From the NCBI GenBank assembly GCA_946894095.1, contig OX335655.1:7936001-8000000 (forward strand): 64,000 nt of DNA. The letters are read 5' to 3'. Within the stretch, counting starts at the first letter, position 1. Every line of letters begins with the position of its first letter. This stretch comes from Incurvaria masculella (Eukaryota; Arthropoda; Insecta; Lepidoptera; Incurvariidae). The notes beneath the pieces are model-generated. The model worked only from the letters and a program-made list of their open reading frames with translations. It was not told where the DNA came from and did no database searches. A program made the position numbers and the translations under genes. This document shows, piece by piece, positions 54,901 to 56,419 of this stretch.

Positions 54901-56419
54901 CGCTTACACGCTGCACTGGCGGCTGGACGCGCCGGACGCGGAGTGGCGCGCGGAGCCGGCCGCTCCGGGCCCGCTCGTGCTGCGCGGGTTGCGCTGCGGC
55001 TCGCCCTACCTCGCGTACGCCGCCGCCACCGGAGGTAAACATTTGTTCAATCGTTTAATGTGGATTGTTAATGCTTCCCGGCTCCACACAAACGGTGGCT
55101 TTTCCGTCCCGACTACATCCCTGATTCACGAAAGATAATGTGTTAGGGCCGCCAAGCGCAGAAATATTGGCGCGCTCCGAACTCGCGCTATATAGATCGA
55201 GGCGAACGAAACGGCGGGGCGACACGGACCTTTAAATTCACATGTCCAGCCAGTTATTACGATCTTCCAAGATATTTGCCCCTCGCAGACGTTAGTTTGT
55301 CCGTCTCGGCTGCGTCCCCGATTCACGAAAGGGAATGTGTCAGGGCCGCCGAGCGCGGAGATATCGGCGCGCACGGCGGGCGGGCCGCCGCTTGCGCCGC
55401 CGGACGCGCGCTGGATCGAGGCGAACGCGACCGCGGCGCGGCTCGACGCGGCGGCATGGCGCGACGGCGGCTGCGGCGCGGTGACGCTGCGGCTCGAGTG
55501 GGCCGGCGAGGGCGCGGGCGGCGGCGCGCGGGAGGCCGCCGGCGCCGGGCCCGTCTACCTCGGTGGCCTTCTCCCCGCCACTAGGTACCGAACCTCAGTC
55601 AGTGACGTTAGCCATGCTTGTACCGTTCTTGTCTGAGTGGTAAGCCTGAACATATACGCGAAGAAGGCTCATGGACTTCGATCAAACCAGATCACGAATG
55701 TCTGGTACATAATCTATTCGAATTGAACCGAACTCGATGTATCGAAATCCTTATCGACGTCTACCCGAGCGTCTACCACACCACGAAATATTTCCCCTAA
55801 TTGTGGCTATATGTGGTATGTAACAGCTTGTGTACCTTCGGAATGACTTAATAAATTAAGATCCTGTCACATTTTTCCTCATCCTCAGGACTTTAGAAGG
55901 TCATAAGTATTTTTCATGGTGTTCTTCATCAAATAATATTTTTGTATAAGACAAGGACAATTTTCTATTCATCGTTAAATCGAAAACATTGCATTTCGTG
56001 CTGATAAAATAATGAAAGCTGACATTTTGGCAATTTTCAAATATAAAGAGAAAAAAATCGTATCTCGGTACCACGTGACATATGACAAAAGTCTCATAGG
56101 TTTGGCACCTCAGAAAATGTCGATCGATGTGCCGTGCACCCTGTACAATAAACAGCGAATGGAAGTAGCCTCACGCCGCAAAACGTCCGTCGGCACGCAG
56201 GTACCGGCTGGCGGCGCGCGCGGCGAACGAGGCGGGCGCGACGCGCGAGTTGTACGAGTTCGCGACGCTGACGACGAGCGGCGCGCGGCTCGCGGACTCG
56301 CGCGACGAGCTTGCGCCGTTCCCCGCCACGGCGGGCGAGGGCGCGCTGCTCCTGGCGCTGTGCGCGGCGCTCTCGCTCGCCGCGCTTACAATACTTCTCA
56401 TTCTGTTGCGCCGGAAAAG
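3750..56419 (+). CDS. Dscam-like: Dscam-like cell adhesion receptor gene, 27 internal exons (5' and 3' ends outside window)
   Basis: The joined exons encode a single-pass surface receptor of the DSCAM family, homophilic adhesion molecules used in neurite self-recognition and synaptic targeting. Seen directly: 27 GT-AG exons whose phases agree at every join; both disulfide cysteines in Ig2 to Ig10; FN3 tryptophan and tyrosine landmarks; Ig10 between FN3-4 and FN3-5, which is diagnostic of DSCAM; a hydrophobic helix followed by basic residues in exon 27. The spliced length is 4,663 nt. Many exons are very GC-rich (GC3 near saturation) in AT-rich introns, but exons 8, 10, 11 and 18 are near average composition. 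No first exon, signal peptide, Ig1, cytoplasmic tail or stop was found. Hypervariable Dscam1 is unlikely because the exon 4, 6 and 9 equivalents are single. Which paralogue it is cannot be told from here. Confidence 0.93.
4040..4200. repeat. Interspersed repeat fragment
   Basis: Shares blocks such as GAATTCGGGACGCG with 6270-6370 (inverted) and 15960-16075. It looks like a short inverted-repeat element whose end reads roughly AGTTCGCTTACGAATTC. Confidence 0.5.
5232..5363 (+). CDS. Dscam-like: Exon 2: Ig2, second half
   Basis: 132 nt, phase 1 to 1. Acceptor TTGGCAG ends at 5231; donor GTAACC begins at 5364. It supplies the F-strand motif AEYACVV with the second disulfide cysteine. Equivalent to Dscam1 exon 5. 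Confidence 0.87.
5704..5741. repeat. ATAAA/AATA microsatellite
   Basis: Run of AAATA units in the intron between exons 2 and 3, probably the poly-A-like tail of a decayed retroelement. Confidence 0.6.
5923..6037 (+). CDS. Dscam-like: Exon 3: Ig3, first half
   Basis: 115 nt, phase 1 in and phase 2 out. Acceptor CTGACAG ends at 5922; donor GTGAGT begins at 6038. It encodes the start of Ig3 including the B-strand cysteine (LVLPCLL). The split valine codon is completed by the next exon just before the core tryptophan. Equivalent to the alternative exon 6 of Dscam1, but single copy here. Confidence 0.88.
6270..6370. repeat. Inverted-repeat element
   Basis: The left end AAGTTCGCTTACGAATC and the right end AATTCTTAAGCGAATCGACT are imperfect inverted copies. 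Same family as 4040-4200 and 15960-16075. Confidence 0.5.
6395..6637 (+). mobile_element. tRNA-headed SINE, cut off by array 1
   Basis: 6398-6470 has pol III promoter-like boxes: an A-box-like TAGCCAAGTGGC and a B-box-like GGTCTGGATTCAAATCC. A body and the SINE core (CATCGCATTGAATGAA) follow, and the element stops abruptly at about 6637, where tandem array 1 begins. The rest of the SINE core is missing. Confidence 0.65.
6639..9418 (+). repeat. Tandem array 1: 13 copies of the Ig3 second-half exon (215/214 bp)
   Basis: Copy starts, placed at the exon's first base, are 6837, 7052, 7267, 7481, 7696, 7911, 8125, 8340, 8555, 8770, 8985 and 9199, preceded by a partial copy at 6639-6836. Each unit is about 205 nt of exon plus a 10-nt intron end, TCGATATCAG, that supplies an AG acceptor. 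Copies starting 7267, 7911 and 8985 lack one G, are 214 bp, and gain an in-frame TGA. A three-unit higher-order repeat of 644 bp recurs (starts 7052 and 7696). Only the last copy runs into a donor (GTAAGT at 9419). Copies are nearly identical, so the expansion is recent. Confidence 0.93.
9199..9418 (+). CDS. Dscam-like: Exon 4: Ig3 second half and start of Ig4 (last copy of array 1)
   Basis: 220 nt, phase 2 in and phase 0 out. The acceptor is GATATCAG ending at 9198 and the donor GTAAGT starts at 9419. It encodes the core tryptophan (VWQREEQ), the F-strand GLYSCEA cysteine and the first strand of Ig4 (EPLAVTL). Equivalent to Dscam1 exon 7. It is the only array copy with a donor, so it is the likely functional exon, although its acceptor lacks a strong pyrimidine tract because the upstream base stretch is duplicated coding sequence. 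Confidence 0.82.
9971..10503. mobile_element. TTAA-flanked inverted-repeat element (piggyBac-like MITE), family A
   Basis: Ends are GGTGGCCCAACCC and GGGTTGGGCCACC, perfect 13-bp terminal inverted repeats, flanked by TTAA on both sides (9967-9970 and 10504-10507). 533 bp, non-coding. Related copies lie at 33062-33430 and 41459-41995. TTAA duplication with short inverted ends is the piggyBac signature. Confidence 0.82.
10508..10628 (+). mobile_element. SINE core fragment
   Basis: Contains the shared core (GGTACCATCGCATTGGATG, then CCATCCAGTTCAATTTA) directly after the TTAA element. The head is absent. Confidence 0.65.
10710..10953 (+). CDS. Dscam-like: Exon 5: most of Ig4
   Basis: 244 nt, phase 0 in and phase 1 out. 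Acceptor GTGGTCAG ends at 10709; donor GTAACA begins at 10954. Both Ig cysteines (FNCSV and TYQCTA) and the core tryptophan (VTWQHEG) are present. The strong GC bias and a GGRDGGAGG loop insert are unusual for this domain. Confidence 0.9.
11308..11455 (+). CDS. Dscam-like: Exon 6: Ig5, first half
   Basis: 148 nt, phase 1 in and phase 2 out. Acceptor GCAACAG ends at 11307; donor GTTAGT begins at 11456. Encodes [16 protein letters not shown], then the cysteine (ALRCAAS) and tryptophan (LLWTLDG). Confidence 0.9.
12412..12800 (-). mobile_element. 5S rRNA-headed SINE, near full length
   Basis: Read on the minus strand it begins with a 5S-like head (the GAAGTTAAGCAACGCTGGGT and CTTGGATGGGTGACC regions match the internal control region of animal 5S rRNA), followed by the shared core and a poly-A-like tail. 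It is flanked by inverted pieces at about 12260-12330 and 12805-12850, so it seems to have landed inside an inverted-repeat element. Confidence 0.78.
12932..13083 (+). CDS. Dscam-like: Exon 7: Ig5, second half
   Basis: 152 nt, phase 2 in and phase 1 out. Acceptor CATACACAG ends at 12931; donor GTTGGT begins at 13084. Encodes VVSWLNVTV and the F-strand RYACNATN with cysteine. Confidence 0.89.
13498..13588 (+). CDS. Dscam-like: Exon 8: Ig6, first half
   Basis: 91 nt, phase 1 in and phase 2 out. A strong acceptor TTCCTTTCAG ends at 13497; donor GTGAGT begins at 13589. The GPPYIRF start and the [12 protein letters not shown] block are close to DSCAM Ig6. Base composition is ordinary, unlike most neighbouring exons. 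Confidence 0.92.
13715..13920. repeat. Inverted-repeat element, family B
   Basis: Blocks such as AAAGCGGTTTTCTAGACTCA and the paired CGGAAAACCTTGATTGATTA recur at 49200-49310, 63070-63220 and 63440-63630. The unit folds on itself. Right part carries TGCCAGGAATAGACCTGCA. Confidence 0.65.
14743..14912 (+). CDS. Dscam-like: Exon 9: Ig6, second half
   Basis: 170 nt, phase 2 in and phase 1 out. Acceptor GTGGCTCAG ends at 14742; donor GTGAGT begins at 14913. Encodes the core tryptophan (EVVWVRED) and [10 protein letters not shown]. Confidence 0.89.
15005..15140 (+). repeat. Interspersed repeat, family C
   Basis: Shares long blocks (CAGACGTAGCTCT, ATTTCAGAAAAATATT, TTGACTGAGGAAACAG) with 28915-29040. 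Non-coding. Confidence 0.6.
15427..15572 (+). CDS. Dscam-like: Exon 10: Ig7, first half
   Basis: 146 nt, phase 1 in and phase 0 out. Acceptor TTTTTAG ends at 15426; donor GTATGA begins at 15573. Encodes [17 protein letters not shown], cysteine ATCSLV and tryptophan FTWLKDD. A second GTATAC 8 nt downstream would break phase. In Dscam1 and Dscam2, Ig7 is a site of alternative exons; only one copy is seen here. Confidence 0.92.
15657..15792 (+). CDS. Dscam-like: Exon 11: Ig7, second half
   Basis: 136 nt, phase 0 in and phase 1 out. Acceptor TTGTGGCAG ends at 15656; donor GTAAGT begins at 15793. Encodes [14 protein letters not shown], a canonical Ig F-G region. The intron before it is only 84 nt. 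Confidence 0.93.
15880..16085. repeat. Repeat fragments
   Basis: Contains GCGGCAGCGTAGCCACG, also seen near 22980-23130, 24500-24680 and 62500-62690, followed by the GAATTCGGGACACGC family of 4040-4200. Confidence 0.5.
16090..16460 (-). mobile_element. SINE, decayed head
   Basis: Same tail and core as the copy at 12412. The head region is badly decayed but ends with the same GGGCTA(C/T)(C/T)GAGG boundary. It sits just upstream of exon 12. Confidence 0.65.
16553..16672 (+). CDS. Dscam-like: Exon 12: Ig8, first half
   Basis: 120 nt, phase 1 in and out. Acceptor TTGTGTGCAG ends at 16552; donor GTCACT begins at 16673 and is weak. Encodes [19 protein letters not shown]; the GFPKPQ-TW block is characteristic of DSCAM Ig8. 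Confidence 0.9.
16835..16910 (-). pseudogene. tRNA-derived pseudogene or SINE head
   Basis: On the minus strand an A-box-like CTCAGTGGTAGA is followed too closely by a B-box-like GCAGGTTGGAATCCTGC. The anticodon arm is missing, so it is not a working tRNA gene. Confidence 0.45.
17157..17369 (+). CDS. Dscam-like: Exon 13: Ig8, second half
   Basis: 213 nt, phase 1 in and out. Acceptor TGTGGCAG ends at 17156; donor GTAGGC begins at 17370. Encodes the F-strand EGWYRCTAR. Confidence 0.89.
17422..17690 (+). mobile_element. Family D interspersed element (TTCCGTACCC...CTTGGCCGG)
   Basis: Starts AGGGTTCCGTACCCAAAGGG, has an internal CCGT-rich stretch and CATGAACCGTAATAG, and ends CGCACTTGGCCGGTTTTTT. 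The same element occurs about ten times in this window in both directions. Non-coding and non-autonomous; I recall similar sequences from moth and butterfly genomes but cannot name the class. Confidence 0.75.
17880..18020. repeat. Interspersed repeat, family E
   Basis: The reverse complement recurs at 56810-56960 (TTTCACCAAGTACTGATTA there, TAATCAGTACTTGGTGGAAG here), with the shared TCGATTGCAAGATG region. Non-coding. Confidence 0.6.
18866..19031 (+). CDS. Dscam-like: Exon 14: Ig9, first half
   Basis: 166 nt, phase 1 in and phase 2 out. Acceptor CAACACAG ends at 18865. The donor is inferred as GTACGG at 19032, chosen because it gives phase 2 and joins exon 15 in frame; it is weak and the exon end is the least certain in the gene. 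Encodes PPRLSRSG, a run of 12 glycines, cysteine (RLACAAR) and tryptophan (LHWTHN). The polyglycine run before the B strand is unusual. Confidence 0.78.
19109..19470. mobile_element. TTAA-flanked inverted-repeat element, family F
   Basis: Ends GGGCGTGATAACA and TGTTATCACGCCC are exact 13-bp inverted repeats flanked by TTAA at 19105-19108 and 19471-19474. 362 bp, AT-rich, no coding. piggyBac-type MITE. Confidence 0.85.
20055..22334 (+). repeat. Tandem array 2: 12 clear copies of the Ig9 second-half exon (155 bp) plus decayed copies
   Basis: The landmark CAGGGCGTGACGG starts at 20631 and then every 155 bp to 22181 (11 copies); one more starts at about 20476 and decayed ones fill 20055-20470. 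Each unit is about 145 nt of exon joined to about 10 nt of 3' splice site (TGTATACCAG), with no intron between. Copies starting 20631, 21096, 21406 and 21716 have TGA in place of the TGC of the conserved Ig cysteine. 155 is 2 modulo 3, so read-through changes frame at each copy. Only the last copy ends at a donor. Confidence 0.93.
22180..22334 (+). CDS. Dscam-like: Exon 15: Ig9, second half (last copy of array 2)
   Basis: 155 nt, phase 2 in and phase 1 out. Acceptor CTACTGTATACCAG ends at 22179; donor GTGAAC begins at 22335. Encodes [17 protein letters not shown] and [17 protein letters not shown]. The ending FTLLVK differs from the upstream copies, which instead continue into the next copy. 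The 12 possible acceptors are nearly identical, so acceptor choice is inferred from the donor and frame. Confidence 0.85.
22980..23130. repeat. Repeat family G fragment
   Basis: AAGGACGAAAGTGGCGACGG and GGCAGCGTAGCCAC recur, in both orientations, at 24500-24680 and 62500-62690. Confidence 0.5.
23331..23490 (+). mobile_element. Short inverted-repeat element, family H
   Basis: Begins GCCCCGGTTGCACGAAGAGA and ends CTTTCGTGCACTCGGCCC, imperfect inverted ends. The reverse complement recurs at 44313-44474. Confidence 0.65.
24170..24400. repeat. Repeat fragment
   Basis: Includes GACAGACATACAAACATTTT and CGCTAATCCCCGGAACTAC; the latter resembles 62930-62960 inverted. No intact coding. Confidence 0.4.
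24500..24690. repeat. Repeat family G copy
   Basis: Inverse of 62500-62690: both hold a motif for GTCATAAATAC next to a GCCGCTATACGG-like block and a GCGAGCGAG run. Confidence 0.55.
24964..25189 (+). CDS. Dscam-like: Exon 16 (copy 1): FN3-1, first half
   Basis: 226 nt, phase 1 in and phase 2 out. Acceptor TTGCGGTAG ends at 24963; donor GTAAGT begins at 25190. Encodes [16 protein letters not shown], the FN3 tryptophan (ARVSWSRA) and HYALQYRAV. It is 21 nt longer at its 5' end than the later copies because its intron boundary is the original one. This longer start matches the usual linker from Ig9 into FN3-1, so copy 1 is the likely ancestral exon. Confidence 0.85.
25255..25459 (+). CDS. Dscam-like: Exon 16 alternative (copy 2)
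   Basis: 205 nt, phase 1 in and phase 2 out, with acceptor TCTGCGCAG and donor GTAAGT. Joined to exons 15 and 17 it stays in frame, giving the same domain with a linker shorter by seven residues. Encoded peptide is otherwise that of copy 1. Confidence 0.6.
25525..25729 (+). CDS. Dscam-like: Exon 16 alternative (copy 3)
   Basis: 205 nt, same sites, phases and peptide as copy 2. Whether it is ever spliced in cannot be seen from the sequence. Confidence 0.55.
25795..25996 (+). CDS. Dscam-like: Exon 16 alternative (copy 4)
   Basis: 202 nt, phases 1 and 2 kept. One codon shorter, with the alanine-proline stretch after RAV reduced to alanines. This is the only copy with a complete donor that encodes a slightly different peptide. 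Confidence 0.55.
26062..26236 (+). pseudogene. Truncated fifth copy of the FN3-1 exon
   Basis: Acceptor and most of the exon are intact, but the last about 28 nt and the GTAAGT donor are replaced by unrelated sequence at 26236. No donor in the right phase is visible. Confidence 0.75.
26236..26395 (+). mobile_element. SINE-like fragment at the end of array 3
   Basis: Contains a B-box-like GAGGTCATGTGTTTAAATCCC and, further on, GACACCTAATTCC with GGAATGCGGTGTGTT, which match the tail of SINE copies at 36300 and 39780. It abuts the broken fifth exon copy. Confidence 0.5.
26787..26932 (+). CDS. Dscam-like: Exon 17: FN3-1, second half
   Basis: 146 nt, phase 2 in and phase 1 out. Acceptor GAGTGTAG ends at 26786; donor GTTCAT begins at 26933 (weak). 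Encodes [18 protein letters not shown], the FN3 F-strand tyrosine motif. Confidence 0.89.
26950..27080 (+). mobile_element. Family D element, 5' part
   Basis: TTTAGGGTTCCGTATAC and a (CCGT)n run followed by CACAGGGCTGTTTCTCGTAA. The 3' part, AAAGGGGGCAGG onward, lies at about 28070-28130, after the LINE fragment, so the LINE probably inserted into this element. Confidence 0.6.
27170..28060 (+). pseudogene. Non-LTR retrotransposon fragment (reverse transcriptase C-terminal part)
   Basis: Translation gives [20 protein letters not shown], then [14 protein letters not shown] and [15 protein letters not shown], the thumb region after the reverse transcriptase active site in Jockey-like LINEs. In-frame stops and frameshifts are present. 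It ends in an AATAATAAT-rich tail near 28030-28060. Confidence 0.75.
28244..28314 (+). CDS. Dscam-like: Exon 18: FN3-2, first strands
   Basis: 71 nt, phase 1 in and phase 0 out. Acceptor CTTTTTACAG ends at 28243; donor GTGAGT begins at 28315. Encodes [23 protein letters not shown] with the FN3 tryptophan. The shortest exon in the set and of ordinary base composition. Confidence 0.9.
28915..29040 (+). repeat. Interspersed repeat, family C
   Basis: Second copy of the 15005-15140 repeat, directly upstream of exon 19. Confidence 0.6.
29099..29342 (+). CDS. Dscam-like: Exon 19: FN3-2, remainder
   Basis: 244 nt, phase 0 in and phase 1 out. Acceptor GTGTCTAG ends at 29098; donor GTGAGT begins at 29343. 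Encodes [10 protein letters not shown], a glycine-rich loop, and [20 protein letters not shown]. Confidence 0.92.
30925..31312 (+). mobile_element. 5S rRNA-headed SINE, best-preserved copy
   Basis: The head includes 30969-31018, which resembles the 5S rRNA internal control region (GAAGTTAAGCAACGCTGGGT, then CTTGGATGGGTGACC). The shared core (ACCATCGCATTGAATGAACG, ATCCAGTTCAATGTAGCCGT) follows, then the tail ending GTCCAGTCACATAAAACAAA. About 390 bp. It is not a 5S gene because the homology ends after the promoter region. Confidence 0.82.
31680..32363 (-). mobile_element. Non-autonomous hAT element with 8-bp target duplication
   Basis: 684 bp. Ends TAGGGAATGCAATCCCG and CGGGATTGCATTCCCTA are perfect 17-bp inverted repeats. 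The 8-bp GTTCCGAC is duplicated at 31672-31679 and 32364-32371, as expected for hAT. Only a transposase remnant is left inside, so it must have moved with a transposase made elsewhere. Confidence 0.92.
31997..32281 (-). pseudogene. hAT transposase C-terminal remnant
   Basis: The minus-strand frame encodes about 94 residues including [17 protein letters not shown] and [11 protein letters not shown], the hAT dimerisation region. Catalytic and BED parts are absent. Confidence 0.85.
33062..33430. mobile_element. TTAA element family A, partial, opposite orientation
   Basis: Starts TTAA then GGTGGCCCAACCCGGCGGGC and runs in the reverse sense of 9971-10503, ending near AAAACGCGCGAA without a visible second end. 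Confidence 0.7.
33895..34025 (+). mobile_element. SINE core fragment
   Basis: GTCGCATTGAATGAACC followed by GTGGTCGAAGAGGCAATGAC and a CCGT(C/A)TAGTTAATATAGCCG block, as in the other SINE copies. Confidence 0.6.
34664..34915 (+). mobile_element. Family D interspersed element
   Basis: From TTTTTAGGGTTAGTAATAGG to CGCACTTGGCCGGCTTTTT; internal GTCCGTCCGTCCGTC and CATGAACCGTAATAG. The SINE of 34910 starts immediately at its end. Confidence 0.72.
34910..35260 (-). mobile_element. tRNA-headed SINE
   Basis: On the minus strand a tRNA-like head (B box GGTCTGGGTTCGAATTCCCG) is followed by a body and the common core and tail ending at TATGTGACTGGACATGGATG (seen on + at 34914). It shows that the tail found on 5S heads is also joined to a tRNA-type head. 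Confidence 0.65.
35262..35310 (+). pseudogene. tRNA-like B-box fragment
   Basis: CCAGAGGTCTGGGTTCAAAG on the + strand, head to head with the previous SINE head. Probably a second, truncated SINE. Confidence 0.45.
36295..36700 (+). repeat. Composite repeat, copy 1
   Basis: Holds a SINE-like tail (ACACCTAATTCCTTCGGGAA), then CTCATCCGGTGGCAGAT and CACGACATTTGTCGTA. The same order recurs at 39770-40165 and, inverted, at 41050-41400. Confidence 0.6.
36960..37431. mobile_element. TTAA-flanked element family I, copy 1
   Basis: Ends GGCCCTGGTACTAGCC and GGCTAGTCCTAGCGCC (imperfect inverted repeats), flanked by TTAA at 36956-36959 and 37432-37435. 472 bp and non-coding. A near-identical copy lies at 57815-58285. 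Confidence 0.86.
38355..38905. mobile_element. Long inverted-repeat element, family J
   Basis: Arms of about 140 bp at 38340-38480 and 38760-38915 pair with each other (GTAAATGGCTGAATCTGGGT against ACCCAGTTTCAGCCATTTAC). A lone right arm lies at 54484-54663. Confidence 0.75.
39335..39556. mobile_element. Inverted-repeat element, family K
   Basis: Starts GGGGTCCATTCAGAG with AAGAGTGAGTTCGAG; right end CGAACTCACTCTTGCCCT. A second start follows at 39559. Further copies lie at 42300-42525 and 50517-50757. Confidence 0.68.
39770..40165 (+). repeat. Composite repeat, copy 2
   Basis: Same order of blocks as 36295-36700: SINE-like tail, then CTCATCCGGTGGCAGAT, then CCACGACACTTCTCGTA. Confidence 0.6.
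40140..40262 (-). mobile_element. SINE core fragment
   Basis: Contains CACTGGATGGACAAACG and CGACCATCGTTCATTCAATG, the reverse complement of the shared SINE core. Confidence 0.6.
40406..41025. repeat. Two-copy tandem duplication, 310-bp period
   Basis: 40406-40715 and 40716-41025 are almost identical, with only a few base differences. Unit includes AGATGGCGCCACTAGTTGTA and GGCTGCGCTATAAATACTGC. No coding seen. Confidence 0.9.
41459..41995. mobile_element. TTAA element family A, third copy
   Basis: Begins after TTAA at 41455-41458 with GGTGGCCCTTCCCGGCGGGA and ends GAGCGGGAAGGCC. The right-hand TTAA is lost. Confidence 0.65.
42300..42525. mobile_element. Inverted-repeat element family K, copy
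   Basis: AGAGTGAGTTCGAGTTCTGG at the left and CGAACTCGAACTCACTCAT at the right pair with each other. Confidence 0.62.
43176..43416 (-). mobile_element. Family D interspersed element
   Basis: AAAACTGGGCAAGTGCGGGT to GGGTACGGAACCCTAAAAAC, the reverse complement of the copy at 17422. Confidence 0.72.
43950..44070 (+). mobile_element. Family D element, 5' part
   Basis: TTTAGGGTTCCGTACTCAAA to AACCGTAATAGTTAGACAGG; the 3' part is missing. Confidence 0.65.
44313..44474 (-). mobile_element. Short inverted-repeat element, family H
   Basis: Reverse complement of 23331-23490: starts GAGCCGAGTGCACAAAAG and ends CTTCGTGCAACCGGGGCTTA. Confidence 0.65.
44620..44758 (-). mobile_element. Family D element, 5' part
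   Basis: Minus-strand copy marked by GACGGACGGACAGCGGAGGC and TAATAGAGTTCCGTTGGCAC. Confidence 0.6.
45725..45900 (-). mobile_element. SINE tail and core
   Basis: AACTGGATATGGATG, GGGAACTAGGTGCCCTGCCA and TGCCGATTCGACCATT match the minus-strand SINE order. Confidence 0.6.
46049..46345 (-). mobile_element. Family D interspersed element
   Basis: AAAACCGGCTAAGTGCGAGT at the left end, then AAAGGGTTCCGTGTCGTAC; the right end is decayed. It contains an insertion around 46140-46190. Confidence 0.65.
47985..48212 (-). mobile_element. Family D interspersed element
   Basis: AAAAACCGGCCAAGTGCGGA to GACGGACGGACAGACGGAC; the last part is missing. Confidence 0.68.
48766..48887 (+). CDS. Dscam-like: Exon 20: FN3-3, first half
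   Basis: 122 nt, phase 1 in and phase 0 out. Acceptor CGTGTGTGCAG ends at 48765; donor GTACGC begins at 48888. Encodes [14 protein letters not shown], the FN3 tryptophan (SLRVTWRAP) and [10 protein letters not shown]. Confidence 0.92.
48928..49092. mobile_element. Short inverted-repeat element
   Basis: Left CGCCGGGTGAACAGGCAAGC and right CTGTTCTCTCAGCG are inverted; inner AATCTGACG and CGTCAGATT also pair. Related to 2460-2665. Confidence 0.6.
49200..49310. repeat. Family B fragment
   Basis: TTTTATAGCGGTTCTTAAAG and GACGGAAAACCTTCAATCAT match family B at 13715 and 63070. Confidence 0.6.
49800..49989 (+). CDS. Dscam-like: Exon 21: FN3-3, second half
   Basis: 190 nt, phase 0 in and phase 1 out. 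Acceptor CACGGTGCAG ends at 49799; donor GTATGT begins at 49990. Encodes [24 protein letters not shown] and GEGPLCAP. Confidence 0.92.
50186..50505. mobile_element. Inverted-repeat element, family L
   Basis: CAGTTGTAACCTAAAATGGC at the left and TAAACGCCTATTTAGGTGAG at the right. Copies at 52833-53178 and 63350-63898. Confidence 0.68.
50517..50757. mobile_element. Inverted-repeat element family K, complete copy
   Basis: GGGGTCCATTCCAGGGTAAG at the left pairs with TACCTGAATGGGGCCCC at the right. Confidence 0.7.
50871..51000 (+). CDS. Dscam-like: Exon 22: FN3-4, first half
   Basis: 130 nt, phase 1 in and phase 2 out. Acceptor GAAGCGCAG ends at 50870; donor GTGAGT begins at 51001. Encodes [20 protein letters not shown], the tryptophan ([12 protein letters not shown]) and HYSLYVRD. 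Confidence 0.92.
50954..51545 (+). repeat. Array 4: decayed duplications of the exon 22 donor region
   Basis: The exon end and start of intron 22 (ACGTCACGCACTACTCGCTC and GAGGGATCTAGCTGG/GTGAG, then CTGCACCTTA) recur in altered form about five times, near 51070, 51165, 51283, 51380 and 51510. A two-unit higher-order repeat is about 212 bp. The copies have lost the GTGAGT donor and reading frame. Confidence 0.85.
51608..51789 (+). CDS. Dscam-like: Exon 23: FN3-4, second half
   Basis: 182 nt, phase 2 in and phase 1 out. Acceptor GTGCCAACAG ends at 51607; donor GTATCC begins at 51790 (weak). Encodes [19 protein letters not shown] and VGEGPPS, the FN3 F and G strands. Confidence 0.88.
52310..52440. 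repeat. Interspersed repeat fragment
   Basis: GCCAATTCTTGCGCTAATTC and TATGGAAATGGATATGTAA match 2200-2360. Confidence 0.55.
52503..52679 (+). CDS. Dscam-like: Exon 24: Ig10, first half
   Basis: 177 nt, phase 1 in and out. Acceptor TTGGATGCAG ends at 52502; donor GTATTT begins at 52680. Encodes [12 protein letters not shown], cysteine ([12 protein letters not shown]), tryptophan (KRWLRAG) and GDALSIR. An Ig domain after four FN3 domains is the DSCAM hallmark. Confidence 0.92.
52833..53178. mobile_element. Inverted-repeat element family L, complete copy
   Basis: Left GTCACCTAAATTGGCG and right CGCCAATTTAGGTGAGAACT pair; the outer ends GCCGGTAGTCTAAG and CAGACTGGC also match. The LINE fragment begins directly after it. 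Confidence 0.72.
53185..54483 (+). pseudogene. Jockey-like LINE fragment (reverse transcriptase and C-terminus), broken
   Basis: The first frame gives [26 protein letters not shown] and the catalytic YADD motif. After a stop the next frames give [36 protein letters not shown] and [18 protein letters not shown]. In-frame stops and frameshifts show it is inactive. Ends in AATAAATAAATAAA. The 5' end and endonuclease are missing. Confidence 0.88.
54484..54663. mobile_element. Solo arm of family J element
   Basis: ACCCAGTTTCAGCCATTTAC and CGCAACGCAACCACTCGG match the right arm at 38760-38915. It lies between the LINE tail and exon 25. Confidence 0.7.
54708..55034 (+). CDS. Dscam-like: Exon 25: Ig10 second half and most of FN3-5
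   Basis: 327 nt, phase 1 in and out. Acceptor GCCCTACAG ends at 54707; donor GTAAAC begins at 55035. Encodes [14 protein letters not shown] (Ig10 F strand), then [10 protein letters not shown] and [14 protein letters not shown], and [17 protein letters not shown]3-5 appears about six residues short where this exon joins the next, as the usual (N)-I-G-A-G turn is missing. Confidence 0.92.
55096..55400 (+). repeat. Array 5: duplicated acceptor region of exon 26 (197-bp offset)
   Basis: The block from CCGATTCACGAAAGGGAATG through the acceptor to GCGGAGATATCGGCGCGC (55303-55380) has an older, diverged copy at 55100-55185, including a decayed acceptor TGTGTTAG/GGCCGCCAAGC. Base 55147 corresponds to 55344. 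Confidence 0.85.
55344..55584 (+). CDS. Dscam-like: Exon 26: FN3-6, first part
   Basis: 241 nt, phase 1 in and phase 2 out. Acceptor GAATGTGTCAG ends at 55343; donor GTACCG begins at 55585. Encodes [35 protein letters not shown] (the WKDGGCP motif of DSCAM FN3-6) and [10 protein letters not shown]. Confidence 0.92.
56201..56419 (+). CDS. Dscam-like: Exon 27: FN3-6 end and transmembrane helix
   Basis: 219 nt, phase 2 in and phase 2 out. Acceptor GGCACGCAG ends at 56200; donor GTAATT begins at 56420. Encodes [12 protein letters not shown] and [12 protein letters not shown] (DSCAM FN3-6), a juxtamembrane stretch SRDELAPF, then a hydrophobic helix of about 22 residues ([20 protein letters not shown]) followed by RRKR. 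The cytoplasmic exons were not found downstream in this window. Confidence 0.93.
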
